Assembly: GCA_947505055.1 (NCBI GenBank)
Contig: CANNLO010000357.1
Span: forward strand, 1 to 5,108
Direction: 5' to 3'
Origin: Methylococcaceae bacterium
GTDB lineage: Bacteria; Pseudomonadota; Gammaproteobacteria; Methylococcales; Methylomonadaceae
Length of the DNA: 5,108 nt
How positions within the stretch are numbered: position 1 is the first letter of the stretch; every line of letters starts with the position of its first letter. Below the pieces are notes generated by a model that ran no database searches, was not told where the DNA came from, and saw only the letters and a list, made by a program, of their open reading frames with translations. The position numbers were made by a program, and so were the translations under genes. Of the stretch, positions 4,969 to 5,108 are shown piece after piece.

Positions 4969-5108
4969 TTCATGTCATCTGTCCAGGTTCACGTAGCGAA
5001 GCTGGCAACATTGTGGAAGCCGCGATGCGGCGCAGTTGCGGAAAACGACTGGTTTGTAGGTCGTCGATTTCTATCATGATGGGCAAACCAAGCCCATTGA
5101 CAGCAGCC
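4965..5108 (+). CDS. Unidentified protein, 5' part only (runs off the window)
   Basis: An open frame begins at ATG 4965, overlapping the stop of the PaaK-like gene as ATGA, the same junction type as the one upstream. It stays open for all 48 codons to the right edge. The visible N-terminus is MIHVICPGSRSEAGNIVEAA, followed by a basic, cysteine-containing stretch and MMGKPSP. There is a short hydrophobic beta-like start (IHVIC) with a glycine/serine turn, as in many GT-B glycosyltransferases and nucleotide-binding folds, but I do not recognise the family. The coupling suggests membership of the same polysaccharide operon. No ribosome binding site stands out. That it is a real gene rests on the junction, frame and context. 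Confidence 0.55.
   Translation, partial: MIHVICPGSRSEAGNIVEAAMRRSCGKRLVCRSSISIMMGKPSPLTAA

Overview
The window is part of a surface-polysaccharide (O-antigen or capsule-like) locus, with every confident gene on the + strand. It suggests a Gram-negative, probably proteobacterial, chromosome. It carries an ABC-2 polysaccharide exporter pair (Wzm/Wzt), a GT4 glycosyltransferase resembling WbpZ of the Pseudomonas A-band (D-rhamnan) pathway, and a decayed GDP-mannose 4,6-dehydratase. These are typical parts of an ABC-transporter-dependent O-polysaccharide cluster. The species cannot be named from this sequence.

Layout. Positions 1-473 hold no large gene but are unusually structured: an AT-rich inverted repeat (4-26), a 21-bp interrupted palindrome (139-159), a consensus extended -10 promoter (176-184), a purine-rich ribosome binding site (198-204), an ATG at 211, and a perfect run of 14 CCAA tetranucleotides (218-273) inside the resulting short ORF. 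This is the architecture of a phase-variable contingency locus, but all three forward frames close within about 55 bases after the repeat. Positions 474-1598 encode the GT4 glycosyltransferase. Positions 1643-1983 are a gmd pseudogene: N- and C-terminal pieces joined across a large internal deletion, with two in-frame stops and a wrecked Rossmann motif. Positions 2020-2850 encode Wzm (permease) and 2855-3586 encode a short Wzt (ATPase, GTG start). Positions 3583-4968 encode a PaaK/CapK-type adenylate-forming enzyme. An open frame from 4965 runs off the right edge. The last four genes are tightly packed (4-nt gap, then two ATGA overlaps), so they look like one translationally coupled operon.

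How the genes fit together. The glycosyltransferase would add sugars (by analogy D-rhamnose or D-mannose) to a lipid-linked glycan on the cytoplasmic face. Wzm/Wzt would flip the finished chain to the periplasm. The PaaK-like protein probably activates a carboxylic acid as an adenylate, but its substrate is unknown. The gmd remnant implies that this locus, or its ancestor, once made GDP-4-keto-6-deoxymannose here. Either an intact copy exists elsewhere or the sugar composition has changed. Base composition rises from AT-rich on the left (19 of 60 G+C at 1201-1260) to more GC-rich on the right (33 of 60 at 3061-3120), which fits mosaic assembly.
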